Below are positions 11,227-21,557 of a stretch of DNA of 64,000 bases, piece by piece. The DNA is taken from NCBI GenBank assembly GCA_022393335.1, contig JAJEKB010021387.1:327995-391994 (forward strand), written 5' to 3'. The notes under the pieces are model-generated. The model made no database searches. It was not told the origin of the DNA and worked only from the letters and a program-made list of their open reading frames with translations. Positions within the stretch are counted from its first letter, which is position 1. Every line of letters starts with the position of its first letter. Origin of the DNA: Macrotrachela quadricornifera (lineage: Eukaryota > Rotifera > Eurotatoria > Philodinida > Philodinidae). Position numbers and translations under genes: made by a program.

Positions 11227-14200
11227 ATGGGTGGACAAAAATCAAAAGAAGACATTCCTGCAACAACAAAAGCTTCTGGTTTAACTGCAAGCACAGCTGA
11301 CAGTACTATCAATCTTCGTAAGCGAATTGCTCAAAATTATGTATTGATCTGGCTCGATGCTGGTATTGATCAATCAAACAAAGACTGCCAAAATGCATTA
11401 GCACAATTTAGAAGCGTCGTGAACGACGTCAATATATTCACTGAAACAGATAAAGGCATCGATTTTCTTACTGAAGTCAAGGATATGAGAGCCTTCCTTA
11501 TAGTAGAGGATTCAATTGCTCAACAAATATTACCTCTTATCCACAATATTCCTCAATTAGATGGTGTTTACATATACTACAGCAATAATAATCTACGTGA
11601 GCAATGGGCCAAACAATGGATTAAGATTAAAGGTGTATATACATCGATTACACCCATTAGTGAAGCATTGCAAATGGCTGTTAAACAGTGTGAACAAGAT
11701 TTGATTCCTGTAAGTTTTGTCACAGTGAATGAAGAAACTTCCAATCAAGATTTAAATCAACTGGAACCCAACTTTATGTACACTCAAATACTCAAGAATA
11801 TTCTTCTTGAAATGCAATATGACGAACAATCCATCAAGGATTTCGTCACTTACTGCGGCAAAGGTAATTACAGATCATCAACCAGTATTAATGTATTCGA
11901 GAAGGAATATCATGTACATTCACCAATCTGGTGGTATACTTTTCCATCATTCATCTATTCTATGCTCAATGGTGCTCTACGGCTGCTAGAAGCAGACACC
12001 ATCATTAACATCGGCTTCTTCATTCATGATCTTCATCAACAAATAAAACAATTACATCAACAACAGATCAGTGGTTACAATGGACAGCCTCTTACAGTTT
12101 ACCGAGGACAGAGTTTATCGAAGAATGATTTTGAGAAACTTTGTCAAACGAAGGGTAATTTGATGTCTTTCAATAGCTTTCTATCTACCAGTACAAACCG
12201 AGAAGTTTCTCTTTTATACGCGGAAAGTGCCTTAACACAAACCGATATGATTGGCATTCTCTTTCAAATGTCCGTTGATCCTTCTATCTCATCCGCTCCT
12301 TTTGCCACCATCGAAGAATTTAGTTATTTCAAAACGGAAGAAGAAATTCTTTTCTCTATGCATACTGTCTTTCGTATTGGTGAAATTACACGAATCGACA
12401 AAAACAAACTACTTTATCAAGTGGAACTTACACTAACATCAGATGATGATCAACAACTTCGAAGACTCACGAAACATATACAAGAAGCAACAGATGGGAC
12501 AGGATGGCAACGAATTGGCAACTTGTTGCTTCATTTGAAAAAGCTAGAGAGAGCTGAAGAACTCTACACGTTATTACTCGAACAGACATCTGATGAAAGC
12601 GATAAAGCACTTTATTATAATCAGCTTGGATTAGTGAAGAATGATCAAGGTGCTTATGACAAGGCCATCTACTACTATGAAAAAGGACTTGAAATCTATG
12701 AAAAAACTCTTCCTCCAGATCATCCTTCATTGGCTACTTCCTACAACAACATCGGTGCCGTGTATGAAAACATGGGAGAATATGCGAAAGCACTTTCGTT
12801 TTACAAAAAAGCACTTACTATCGATGAAAAAACTCTTCCTCCATATCATCTTGATTTGGCTGTTTCCTACAACAATATCGGTTTGGTGTATCGAAACATG
12901 GGAGACTATTCAAAACCACTCTTGTTTTACGAAAAATCGCATGAAATTTTTCAAAAGACTCTTCCTGAAAATCATCCTTCATTGGCTACTTCCTACAACA
13001 ACATTGGTACAGTGTACGACAACCTAGGACAGTATTCAAGAGCACTTTCGTTATACCACAAAGCGCTTGAAATTCGTAAAAAAACTCTTCCTGCCAATCA
13101 TCCTTTATTGGCTACGTCCTACAACAACACTGGTAAACTGTATGACAACATGCAACACTATTGTGAAGCACTTTCATTTTACGAAAAAGCACTTGAAATT
13201 CGTAAAAAAACTCTTCCTGCAAATCATCCTTTATTGGCTTATTCCTATCACAACATTGGTCTCTTGTATGCAAACATGCGAGAGTATCCTAAAGCACTCT
13301 TTTTTTTCAAAAAAGCACTTAAAATTCGTCAGAAATCTCTTCCTCCGAATCATCCATTATTAGCTCTTTCATACAGCAACACTGGTTCGGTGTATAACAA
13401 TATGGAAGAATATTCGAAAGCACATTTTTTTTTCGAAAAATCACTCGAAATTCAACAAAAAGCTCTTCCTGCAAATCATCCTGATTTGGCTCATTCCTAC
13501 AACAATATAGCTGGGGTATGCTACAACATCGGAGAGTATTCTAAAGCCCTTTCTTTTTACCAAAAAGTAATTGAAATCAATGAAAAAACTCTTCCTGCAT
13601 CTCATCCTTCATTCGCTACTTTATACGATACAATTGGTCAGCTATACACCAATATTGGAGACTATTCGAAAGCAATTTCGTTTTGCGAAAAAGCACTTGA
13701 AATTCGTCAAAAAACTCTTCCTGAAAATCATCCTTCATTAGCTGCTTCTTACGACAACTTCGCTGCGGTATATAACAACATGGGAGACTATTTGAAGGCA
13801 CTTTCCTTTCACGAAATATCTCTTGAAATTCGTGAAAGATCTATTCCATCAAATCATCCTGACTTTGCTTGCTCCTACAATAACATCGCTGGAGCGTATT
13901 ACAACATGAGAGAGTATTCTAAAGCACTTTCATTTTACGAAAAAGCACTTGAAATCGATCAAAAAACATTTCCTGCAAATCATCCTATTTTCGCTATTGC
14001 CTACAATGATATCGGTTTGGTGTATCAAAACATGAGAAAATATTCTAAAGCACTTTCATTTTACAAAAAGTCACTTAAAATTTTTAAAAAAGCTCTTCCT
14101 GAAAATCATCCTTCGTTCGCTACTCCCTACAACAACATTGGTAGAGTTTATGACAACCTAGGACAGTATTCAAAAGCACTTTCGTTTTACGAAAAGTCAC

Positions 14201-15273
14201 TTGAAATTCGTGAAAAAACTCTTCCTCCAACACATCCTTCATTGGCTACCTCCTACAGCAACATTGGTAGAGTGTATGACAACATGGCAGAGTATTCGAA
14301 AGCACTTTCTTTTTGTGAAAAAGCGCTTGATATTCGTCAAAAAACTCTTCTTACAAATCATCCTCATTTGGCTAAGTCATACAACAACATGGGTTTAGTG
14401 TATAAGAATATGGGAGAATACTCTAAATCACTTTCATTTTACGAAAAAGCACTTGAGATTCATCAAAACACACCTTCTGCAAATTATCGTGATTTGGTTA
14501 CTTCCTACGGCAACATGGCTGGGGTATATTACAACATGAGAGATTATTTAATAGCATTTTCACTTTTCGAAAAAGCATGTGAAATCTATCAGAAAACTCT
14601 TCGTGTAAATCATCGTTCGTTGATTACTTCGTACAATAACATCGTTGAGATGTATGGCAATCTGGTAGCGTATTCAAAAGCATTTTCCTTTTACGAAAAA
14701 GCTATTGACATATGTCAAAAAACTCTTATTACAAATCAGGCTTATTTGACTCAGTCCTATAACAACATGATTATACTATATACGAACATCGGAGAGTATT
14801 CCAAAGCACTTTGGCTTTATGGAAAAACTTTTTCTGAAAATCATGCTTCATTGGTTATTTCTTACAACAACACCAGTGAGGTGTATGGCAATACAGAAAA
14901 GTACTCAAAAGCAGTTTTATTTTATGAAAAAGCAATTACAATTCATCAAATAACTCTTTCTGGAAAACATCCTAGTTTGGCTGGCTCCTACAACAATATA
15001 GTTGGAACATTTACAATATGGGTCAGTATTTTAAGGCGCTTTCGTTTTTTGAAAAAGCACTGTCCATTGGTTAAAAGACTCTTCTTCAAAATCATCCTTC
15101 ATTGGCTATTTCGTGCACGAAGATTGGTGCGATATATTGCAACATTCAAGAGTATTCTAAAGCACTTCTGTTTTACGAAAAAGATATTGAAAATTTTCAA
15201 AAAACTCTTCCTGAAAATTATGCTTCGGTGGCGGGTTCGTATAACAACATCGATGCAGTGTATTGCAACATAG
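11227..15273 (+). CDS. ADP-ribosyltransferase with kinesin-light-chain-like TPR array
   Basis: Single-exon gene; ATG at 11227 follows a stop-rich leader. Residues 2-7 (GGQKSK) fit an N-myristoylation site (Gly2, Ser6), suggesting membrane attachment. Residues about 35-155 form an alternating hydrophobic domain (YVLIWLD, then FLIVEDS, then VYIYYSN) that I recall from rotifer ART proteins but cannot name. The ART domain follows: Arg293 in VYRGQ, Ser320-Thr-Ser322, and Glu371-x-Glu373 in TEEEIL, the R-S-ExE set of arginine-specific transferases that transfer ADP-ribose from NAD+. From about residue 462 come some 19 TPRs of 42 residues with the kinesin-light-chain pattern (SYNNIG, then YSKALSFYEKALEI, then LPxNHP); repeat 18 is short. 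The TPRs probably bind a partner protein. A base loss near 15007-15012 shifts the frame, so the last 85 or so residues are out of register and the original C-terminus lies downstream as broken repeats. Targets are unknown. Confidence 0.88.
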   Translation: MGGQKSKEDIPATTKASGLTASTADSTINLRKRIAQNYVLIWLDAGIDQSNKDCQNALAQFRSVVNDVNIFTETDKGIDFLTEVKDMRAFLIVEDSIAQQILPLIHNIPQLDGVYIYYSNNNLREQWAKQWIKIKGVYTSITPISEALQMAVKQCEQDLIPVSFVTVNEETSNQDLNQLEPNFMYTQILKNILLEMQYDEQSIKDFVTYCGKGNYRSSTSINVFEKEYHVHSPIWWYTFPSFIYSMLNGALRLLEADTIINIGFFIHDLHQQIKQLHQQQISGYNGQPLTVYRGQSLSKNDFEKLCQTKGNLMSFNSFLSTSTNREVSLLYAESALTQTDMIGILFQMSVDPSISSAPFATIEEFSYFKTEEEILFSMHTVFRIGEITRIDKNKLLYQVELTLTSDDDQQLRRLTKHIQEATDGTGWQRIGNLLLHLKKLERAEELYTLLLEQTSDESDKALYYNQLGLVKNDQGAYDKAIYYYEKGLEIYEKTLPPDHPSLATSYNNIGAVYENMGEYAKALSFYKKALTIDEKTLPPYHLDLAVSYNNIGLVYRNMGDYSKPLLFYEKSHEIFQKTLPENHPSLATSYNNIGTVYDNLGQYSRALSLYHKALEIRKKTLPANHPLLATSYNNTGKLYDNMQHYCEALSFYEKALEIRKKTLPANHPLLAYSYHNIGLLYANMREYPKALFFFKKALKIRQKSLPPNHPLLALSYSNTGSVYNNMEEYSKAHFFFEKSLEIQQKALPANHPDLAHSYNNIAGVCYNIGEYSKALSFYQKVIEINEKTLPASHPSFATLYDTIGQLYTNIGDYSKAISFCEKALEIRQKTLPENHPSLAASYDNFAAVYNNMGDYLKALSFHEISLEIRERSIPSNHPDFACSYNNIAGAYYNMREYSKALSFYEKALEIDQKTFPANHPIFAIAYNDIGLVYQNMRKYSKALSFYKKSLKIFKKALPENHPSFATPYNNIGRVYDNLGQYSKALSFYEKSLEIREKTLPPTHPSLATSYSNIGRVYDNMAEYSKALSFCEKALDIRQKTLLTNHPHLAKSYNNMGLVYKNMGEYSKSLSFYEKALEIHQNTPSANYRDLVTSYGNMAGVYYNMRDYLIAFSLFEKACEIYQKTLRVNHRSLITSYNNIVEMYGNLVAYSKAFSFYEKAIDICQKTLITNQAYLTQSYNNMIILYTNIGEYSKALWLYGKTFSENHASLVISYNNTSEVYGNTEKYSKAVLFYEKAITIHQITLSGKHPSLAGSYNNIVGTFTIWVSILRRFRFLKKHCPLVKRLFFKIILHWLFRARRLVRYIATFKSILKHFCFTKKILKIFKKLFLKIMLRWRVRITTSMQCIAT

Positions 15274-15452
15274 GAGAATCGTCAAACAACTCTCTCTGGA
15301 AATCATCGTGATTTGGCTACTTCCTAGAACAACACCGCTTGAGTGTATAAAGTATGGGTAACTGTTTGAAAGAGCTCTCGTTATATGAACGTGCTCTTAA
15401 CATTTTTCAAACTTCGTTACTCCCGAATTTTCCTAATATTAAAAGTATGTGA
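15012..15452 (+). pseudogene. Broken C-terminal TPR repeats of the upstream ART-TPR gene
   Basis: In the frame one base away from the CDS, TPR sequence resumes at 15012 (YNMGQYFKALSFFEKAL), meets a TAA at 15072-15074, continues through KTLLQNHPSLA and a further repeat to about 15290, and then breaks up. A last piece near 15365-15452 reads LSLYERALNIFQTSLLP and ends PNIKSM then TGA, which looks like the old C-terminus. At least one frameshift, one in-frame stop and further indels separate it from the intact part. The damage lies only at the 3' end, so the upstream protein may still be made. Confidence 0.75.
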
Positions 15453-16359
15453 GAGTGTATAGAATTCATGCGGAAAATAATTGTGAAGTATTATTTGATA
15501 TATAAAGAAAAACCATTTTACTTAATTGAATCACCTTCTTCTTTTCACTCTATCTCGGACGCGCATACAGGGAAACTCTGTCTAAGAACTGAAACAAAAT
15601 GGATACAGTAGATTGGCAATGCAATACATGTATAGCAGGGCTTCAAGAACATGTTTGCATTTTGCTGATTAAGAGAATCTCTTTGCATGATTAAAATAAT
15701 AATCATCGTGGAACATAAACCTAACGTATATCGTTGTTGAATACATATTTGGGAAATAAAACTAAAAAGAAAAAAAAATCGGTAAAAACTAAGAAAATGA
15801 ATATTTTTCCTTTTTATATAATCAGATAGAGAATTCATTTCTCTACCGACCGATATATTTTTTATCAACTTATTTTGTACTTTGAATGAAAATTTAGTGA
15901 ATATGAAACAAACTTTTTGCGACAAAACTTCTATTATTTGTCTCTGTCGAGTAAGTTATAGTCGTCTAGCTATATCGATCCTTTCCATTAATGCACAGTT
16001 GCATAGACTAACAATTTCTCTATTGATTTATGTAATTTTAGCCTGATTTAGTTATAAAATCTTATAGATAAATTTGAGATTATACAAATAGAACTGAAAA
16101 TGAAGTAGTGCGAAAGTCTCTAAAATTGCAATGGTAAAATGTTATTTTTTCTTCGAATTCAAAACCGTCCTATTCAATACTTGATGCACGTGTAAGTTTG
16201 AAGGATCTCTTCTATCTAAGATAAATTTCGCAATAATCGAACTTGTTCTGAGGTAAAGTATAAAGTTGCAAAAGTGTTTTAGCTATTTTTAGAACTTTTT
16301 TTAGTTTTTTAACCAAAGCATGTGATAAAATAAATGAAAAATATACCATTGGATATGAA
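15453..16359. other. Intergenic between ART-TPR and claudin-like genes
   Basis: AT-rich DNA with no supported gene. A 126-codon minus-strand frame at 15545-15925 has no recognisable features and is not called. Confidence 0.5.
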
Positions 16360-16500
16360 TTAAAGAGGATCGGTCATAAACTATTTTGCGGAGTGTTTTT
16401 TACTGCATTTTTCAAGCATACAGACACATTGTTAAAGATCTGTTTCAAGACAAAAGAATTAATTATACAAATCGGGTCAGGACTTCTGAGTCACCCTTGA
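16360..16500 (+). repeat. Dispersed copy of the 6262-7022 repeat arm
   Basis: From atatgaattaaagaggatcg to ggacttctgagtcaccctt the sequence tracks the right arm ending at 7022, and more fully the complement of the left arm at 6262-6420. It includes the shared blocks actgcatttttcaa and aaagatctgttt. Only one arm is present. Confidence 0.65.
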
Positions 16501-16801
16501 TACAACCAGATTAAAATAAAGCGATGATTATTTAGAAATCAGCTCATGAACAAAATTCAAACCATGGAGATCTACGTAAATAACGTCTGGACAATGTATA
16601 CTTGCCACTTGTAAGAGCCAATATGATCCAGATACACATGAAAATAAATAAACAATGAAACAGTAAGAAAAAATAAATAAAAGAACGATCGTGTGAAAGA
16701 TAAATAGAAGTTTAAAATATAGAGAAAATTATAATGTGCCTCCAATGAAACATAATATGAATGAAAGTAGAACAAAATGAGTGAAAGAAGGTTAGCTAAT
16801 A

Positions 16802-18239
16802 TTAATGAGCAGTGGCTGCTTCTTCAGTCGGATTGTAGTGAACAGAGGAGTTGGACCGATGATCTCCCATTTCAACTTGAGGGTTTTGATAATTATACTG
16901 ATTTGCATCTGTATTTTCATTACTGCCCTTACATACTCCTACACATAAGAAAATCACACCAAAAAAATCCATAACGATTGCAATAATTGCCAGGATGGCA
17001 TCCATACCCACAGAACTTGTAGGAAGGGCACAGGCAAAACTTATGCCTATTGGAAAACCAATAATACCTGCTAAAAAAGTTAATAAATGAAAAGATAGAA
17101 ATATAGACATTGATGTGCTGTCAATATTGTTGCGCACTATTATAAACACCAAAACCATAAATACATATAGGAAACCAATGACTGAGAAAATCAAGGCGAT
17201 TATCATAAATGCTCTAGCAGCGTACATTTTTGCACATGCAGCATTTGTAAATAGTAGAAAGCAATTATCCCATGCTTCACAGTCTGTAGTACCATTTGAT
17301 ACTGTACACATAGACCATAGACCAAGTGTTACTTTTGGTGGGCTGTTTGTTGTACTCCTAAAACATGTATTAATATAGAGTGAACGGTAGAAGTGATTCC
17401 TTTTTATGATTTCTATCAATAATTCATATTCATACGATTTTTCTTATCAGCATATTAACTTTTCAGCAACTTTATCATAAATAACTTCATCAGTCAATGG
17501 AGATTAGAGTAAATACTAAATCTAATACACCTCATTCAAAAGAATTATATTAGCAATACTCTTGAGATATTTTATTCTAAGATTCATAGTTACTGCCTGA
17601 TGCATACATATAAAGTATTTTAATAAATGATAATCTAACGACAAATAATAGGCATGAAATATTTGTGCTCTGTCTCCAAGTACAAATCATTATAATGATA
17701 TGATTACAAGGACAGATAATAAAGCTGCTGTTGTATCAGTGTACGATGAGATTATGACCAAATTTTTGAACTGATCACATCTTTCGACTTTAAACTAATT
17801 TTTCAAAATTTGAGAAAAGCTATAACAGAAACTATTATTTTTAACGTTGGCAATGCTTTTAGATGTATGTTTGATAGTTCTTTTTTCTTCGATGAAAGTT
17901 ATATATTCATCAGATAAAATAAAAAAATCCTATTATCGATTTTCAGAATAGAATACTTTGGAGAGATGTTACTGTGTTGTAGAATGAACTCTTTGATTTA
18001 CAATCATAAAATCTTAACAGTGGAAAATGATCACAATATTGTTATAATACAAAAAGGACTATTATTTTTCAATCAGTCATTCTTGCATTCAGTACTACTT
18101 TTAAAAAATACTTCATGCTATAAAGGAAATAATGACTTACATACCATGATGGTAATATCATACTTGCTAATAGCACACCAGTAGATGCTATCGATACTAT
18201 ACCGCCAACAATGTTCATTATTCGTGAACACGAGCACAT
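16802..18239 (-). CDS. Claudin/PMP22-like four-transmembrane protein, two exons
   Basis: Exon 1 is 18145-18239 (ATG at 18237-18239) and exon 2 is 16802-17357. The intron at 17358-18144 starts GTATGT and ends TTTTAG. Splicing restores the Trp of the first motif and gives about 216 residues. The claudin-family signature is complete: Trp32, Gly-Leu-Trp at 44-46, then Cys49 and Cys58 (C-x8-C). Four hydrophobic segments lie at roughly 9-29, 81-103, 112-134 and 142-165. The Arg before the second (AARAFMI) is also typical. The cytoplasmic tail is polar and ends EEAATAH, with no PDZ-binding YV. The family sits in plasma membrane and forms junctional or barrier contacts or modulates channels; which applies here is unknown. 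A second in-frame ATG at codon 8 could be the start. A TA-rich run at 18259-18275 may be the promoter. Confidence 0.8.
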
Positions 18240-18258
18240 ATTTTATGTATTAAATAAG

Positions 18259-18275
18259 ATATATATATATATATT
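18259..18275 (-). promoter_or_regulatory. TATA-like run upstream of the claudin-like gene
   Basis: An alternating AT run ends about 20 bp before the first ATG at 18239. It is either a TATA element with a very short leader or a plain (TA)n microsatellite. Confidence 0.3.
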
Positions 18276-21200
18276 CTGTTTTTGTTCTTTCTGACTGTAA
18301 GAAACTAAAGTTAATGTGGATATAATTTTGTATTTGATTACAACATTCATAAATCTTTTTTTTTATGTGATATTACAAGTGTATTTGAAATGATTAAATT
18401 ATGACGAAGTTTTGAATAAATACATTACTAGTCAAAGTATTTTATAGTTGCTTCGTCTTTATTAACTCTATGTCTATTTTTGTCAAACTTATTCTAGATT
18501 ATTTTTTACATGCGTAATATGTAGTTTTTAATTAATATTTCTTTTAAGAACGTCAGTTTACATGAAACTTTCATAAACATATATAGAATTATTTAAAGGT
18601 TTAGAAAAAGAAAGTTCAAATATTGTCGTTGTGGTTGAGGTGAGTTTCTAAGTGAAATTGGCCTAATTCAAATTTTATTATTAGTCACTTAAATATAAAA
18701 AATTAATTTTTATATTGATTTCTGTCTTTTAATTACATATAGTCAAGGTGCTTTCTAAATTTAAAGATTTCTTAACAATTTATCCAGTAGAAAATCGAAA
18801 TGTAAATATTGAAATAAATAAATTATTAAATTGTTCGCAGAATATTTTCAGGTGTATCTTTATTACATCGATACGATAGGAAAAAAAAAGATTTTTTTGT
18901 CTTCAATTACTTTTCATTATTTATTCTTTTATTTTATATAAATCTGCAAAAAAAATACTATTTCTAATCAAATTCTTTTATAACACTCAAAATTTTGAAA
19001 ACTTGAAAATATTTACAAAGATTTTGTCATTCAATCTTCAAGCCATATTACTTCAATTCTTTAACCATTTGTGAGTATTGCTATGTTACATGTGAAAAAG
19101 AAAAAGGCAGTTTTGATCAAATAATGAATTGTGAATTTTATAACTCAATTTTTGTCATCGATGAAAACAAATCCAAAGTAAAGAAGAAAAAAAAATAAAA
19201 ATAAGATCATTTCTTTTCCATACATATTATTAAACAGAATAACGAAACAACAACAAAAGATTTAAAGGTAACTATCGATTAATAGAATTTTTTCATTAAA
19301 AGAATATTTTTTAAATATATATAATTAGTTTTTTATTAATAATAATGTTTTACAGCTGTAGTCAAAAAGAAAACTTGCATAAAATTATTTTTTAATCTTA
19401 GTTGTATGATTCATTGTAAAACAAATGTTTTACTTACGGATTATCTATCACAATAGTATCAGATTGAATAACTGAAATATGTATCTGTAAAGGCAAGAAA
19501 AGGTTTATGAATAAGATCATCTTGAAAATCAAAATGTATTGTCTGTTATATGGTAAGATACACTGATATCTATGATATTTACTTCATAGAAATTGTCGGT
19601 TAGTTATAAACTATAAAGATGAATAAAGGAAGTCTCAGATTATACTGTTTTATAGTATTCTTCATGAGCTATTAACCATAACAGAAAATAAATCGAAGAA
19701 GACATGTATATAAGACAGTACCTGTAGGAAAAGACGTGCAAGTAATTTGTCGAAAATATAAGTATATATTATTTTAAATATATTCAAAAATAATTGATAA
19801 TTCAGAATTGAAGACTATTTTTTTGATATTTAACGATCATGCTTTTGATTAAAAATTAAAACCATAATATGTAACTGATGGAAATATAAAATATAAATTT
19901 TTATACCGATTTCATCATAAAAATGTCGTGTTTTTCGTGTGTGTCATATGAAAGGCAACATTTCTTTGTCATGTTTTAACTACATGAGCTCACTGATTCA
20001 TACTAAAAATACGTATCAAAATCAATTGTTTTTATTTGTCGATTTTGCGTGTTCTGTTCTACGTTGTGAGTTGTCTCGTTTTATGGTGTCATATGTTCTT
20101 TTTCTTTTTCTATTTACTTCCTTTTTGTGCACTGATGGTTCTCTCATGTGAAAATTCCTTTGATACAGTCATAACTAAGTGTGGGACAAAAACAGAACGA
20201 CGTTTAAAATGTGAAAAAAAAGTACTGAACATCTTTCATTATCATGTTTAATTTCAGAATTATTTTTCTTTCATCAGGTAATGTCTATATGCGTTATGTT
20301 TTTTTACTTCTGGAATTTTATTTCAATTCATTTGTTTAGTTCAAAATAAAGATTTCATTATTTTGCATTGTGCTGTTTTATCTTTCGTAACTCGCTGATT
20401 GGCAACGATTATATTTTATTCATAAATCTTAATAAGACTAGAAGAATTTTAAGAAGATTTGTATTTATAAACTATTCTTCTCGAGTTATTATTATATTAG
20501 AATAGTCATCCTTCTGCTAAAAATGTTAAGGTTCATTATTGTAGAATATGAACGCATTTGAAAATATGTTTTATGCGTTTTCAAATGCACCGATATGTGT
20601 ATGTATGTTCTTGTCAGTCTTTTTGTCATAAGACACTATATAATTTCGGTGCAAAGGTGTCAGTGACGAGTTCTGCCTTTAGCAATTCGGCATCATAAAT
20701 AGGCTCTGAATCCACAAATATCGAGATCCACATTTGAATTTTGTACTCTTAGAGATTTAATATGGGATAGATTTGAAAATGGGACCGTATGACTATGTAT
20801 AAATGATAGAATTTATTTTAGAAAAAAGATTGATAGTGGAAAAATGAAGTGGTAATACAATGAACTATAACAGATTTTTATATCAATTGTATTTCTCTTT
20901 TAAACGCAGTTTTCTGTTATGAATTAATGATGGCACTTAGGATACCGATGTCATCGACAGGAAAAATATGTCGAAAATACAGTATTTTTAGGAGTAAAAA
21001 CGGTAAGAAACACTTTATTTAACTGTTCAAATTTGATTAGCCAATGAATGCATAGAAAACTTACCACTTTCTGAGAACAGACTACTCCTATAGATTTTAT
21101 ACCATTCTTTCGAGAAAATGTAGATTATTTTCGATTGTATCCTATCTCATTGGTTGGCCAATAATCGAAAAAACTTTCACCGAGACATATGCTATATCCT

Positions 21201-21557
21201 GCATGAACTTATTTATATAAACAAGCATGTATCAAAAGGCATCTAGGGATCTAAGGGTAACCGAATCTGATACTACTTGAGTAGCTGTAGCATCAGTTTA
21301 TAGAGCCGAACTGTTCGAACAATTCTTTAGTTCATGAACCTGAGCGCTGATCGACCCTTAATTAATTGTCATAAAAAAATCTAACTTTTCCGAATAGTTG
21401 GCATACTCCATATCATTAATATGTAATACTCAACAGGATGGCATACCATTAAGTCTCATAGCTTTGTTTATAGTTAAATTTGCATCAACTATTTCAGATT
21501 AATAATTATTATCATATTTTTGTATCAAGATTTAATAGAACACAGAATACGCATATA
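18276..21557. other. Long intergenic region, very AT-rich
   Basis: No gene is seen. A hairpin lies at about 20553-20590 (gcatttgaaaa ... ttttcaaatgc). Small hydrophobic frames at 19939-20251 overlap each other and look like chance. A TTTCAG near 21494-21500 could be a splice or trans-splice acceptor for the ART-NHL gene leader. Confidence 0.45.
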
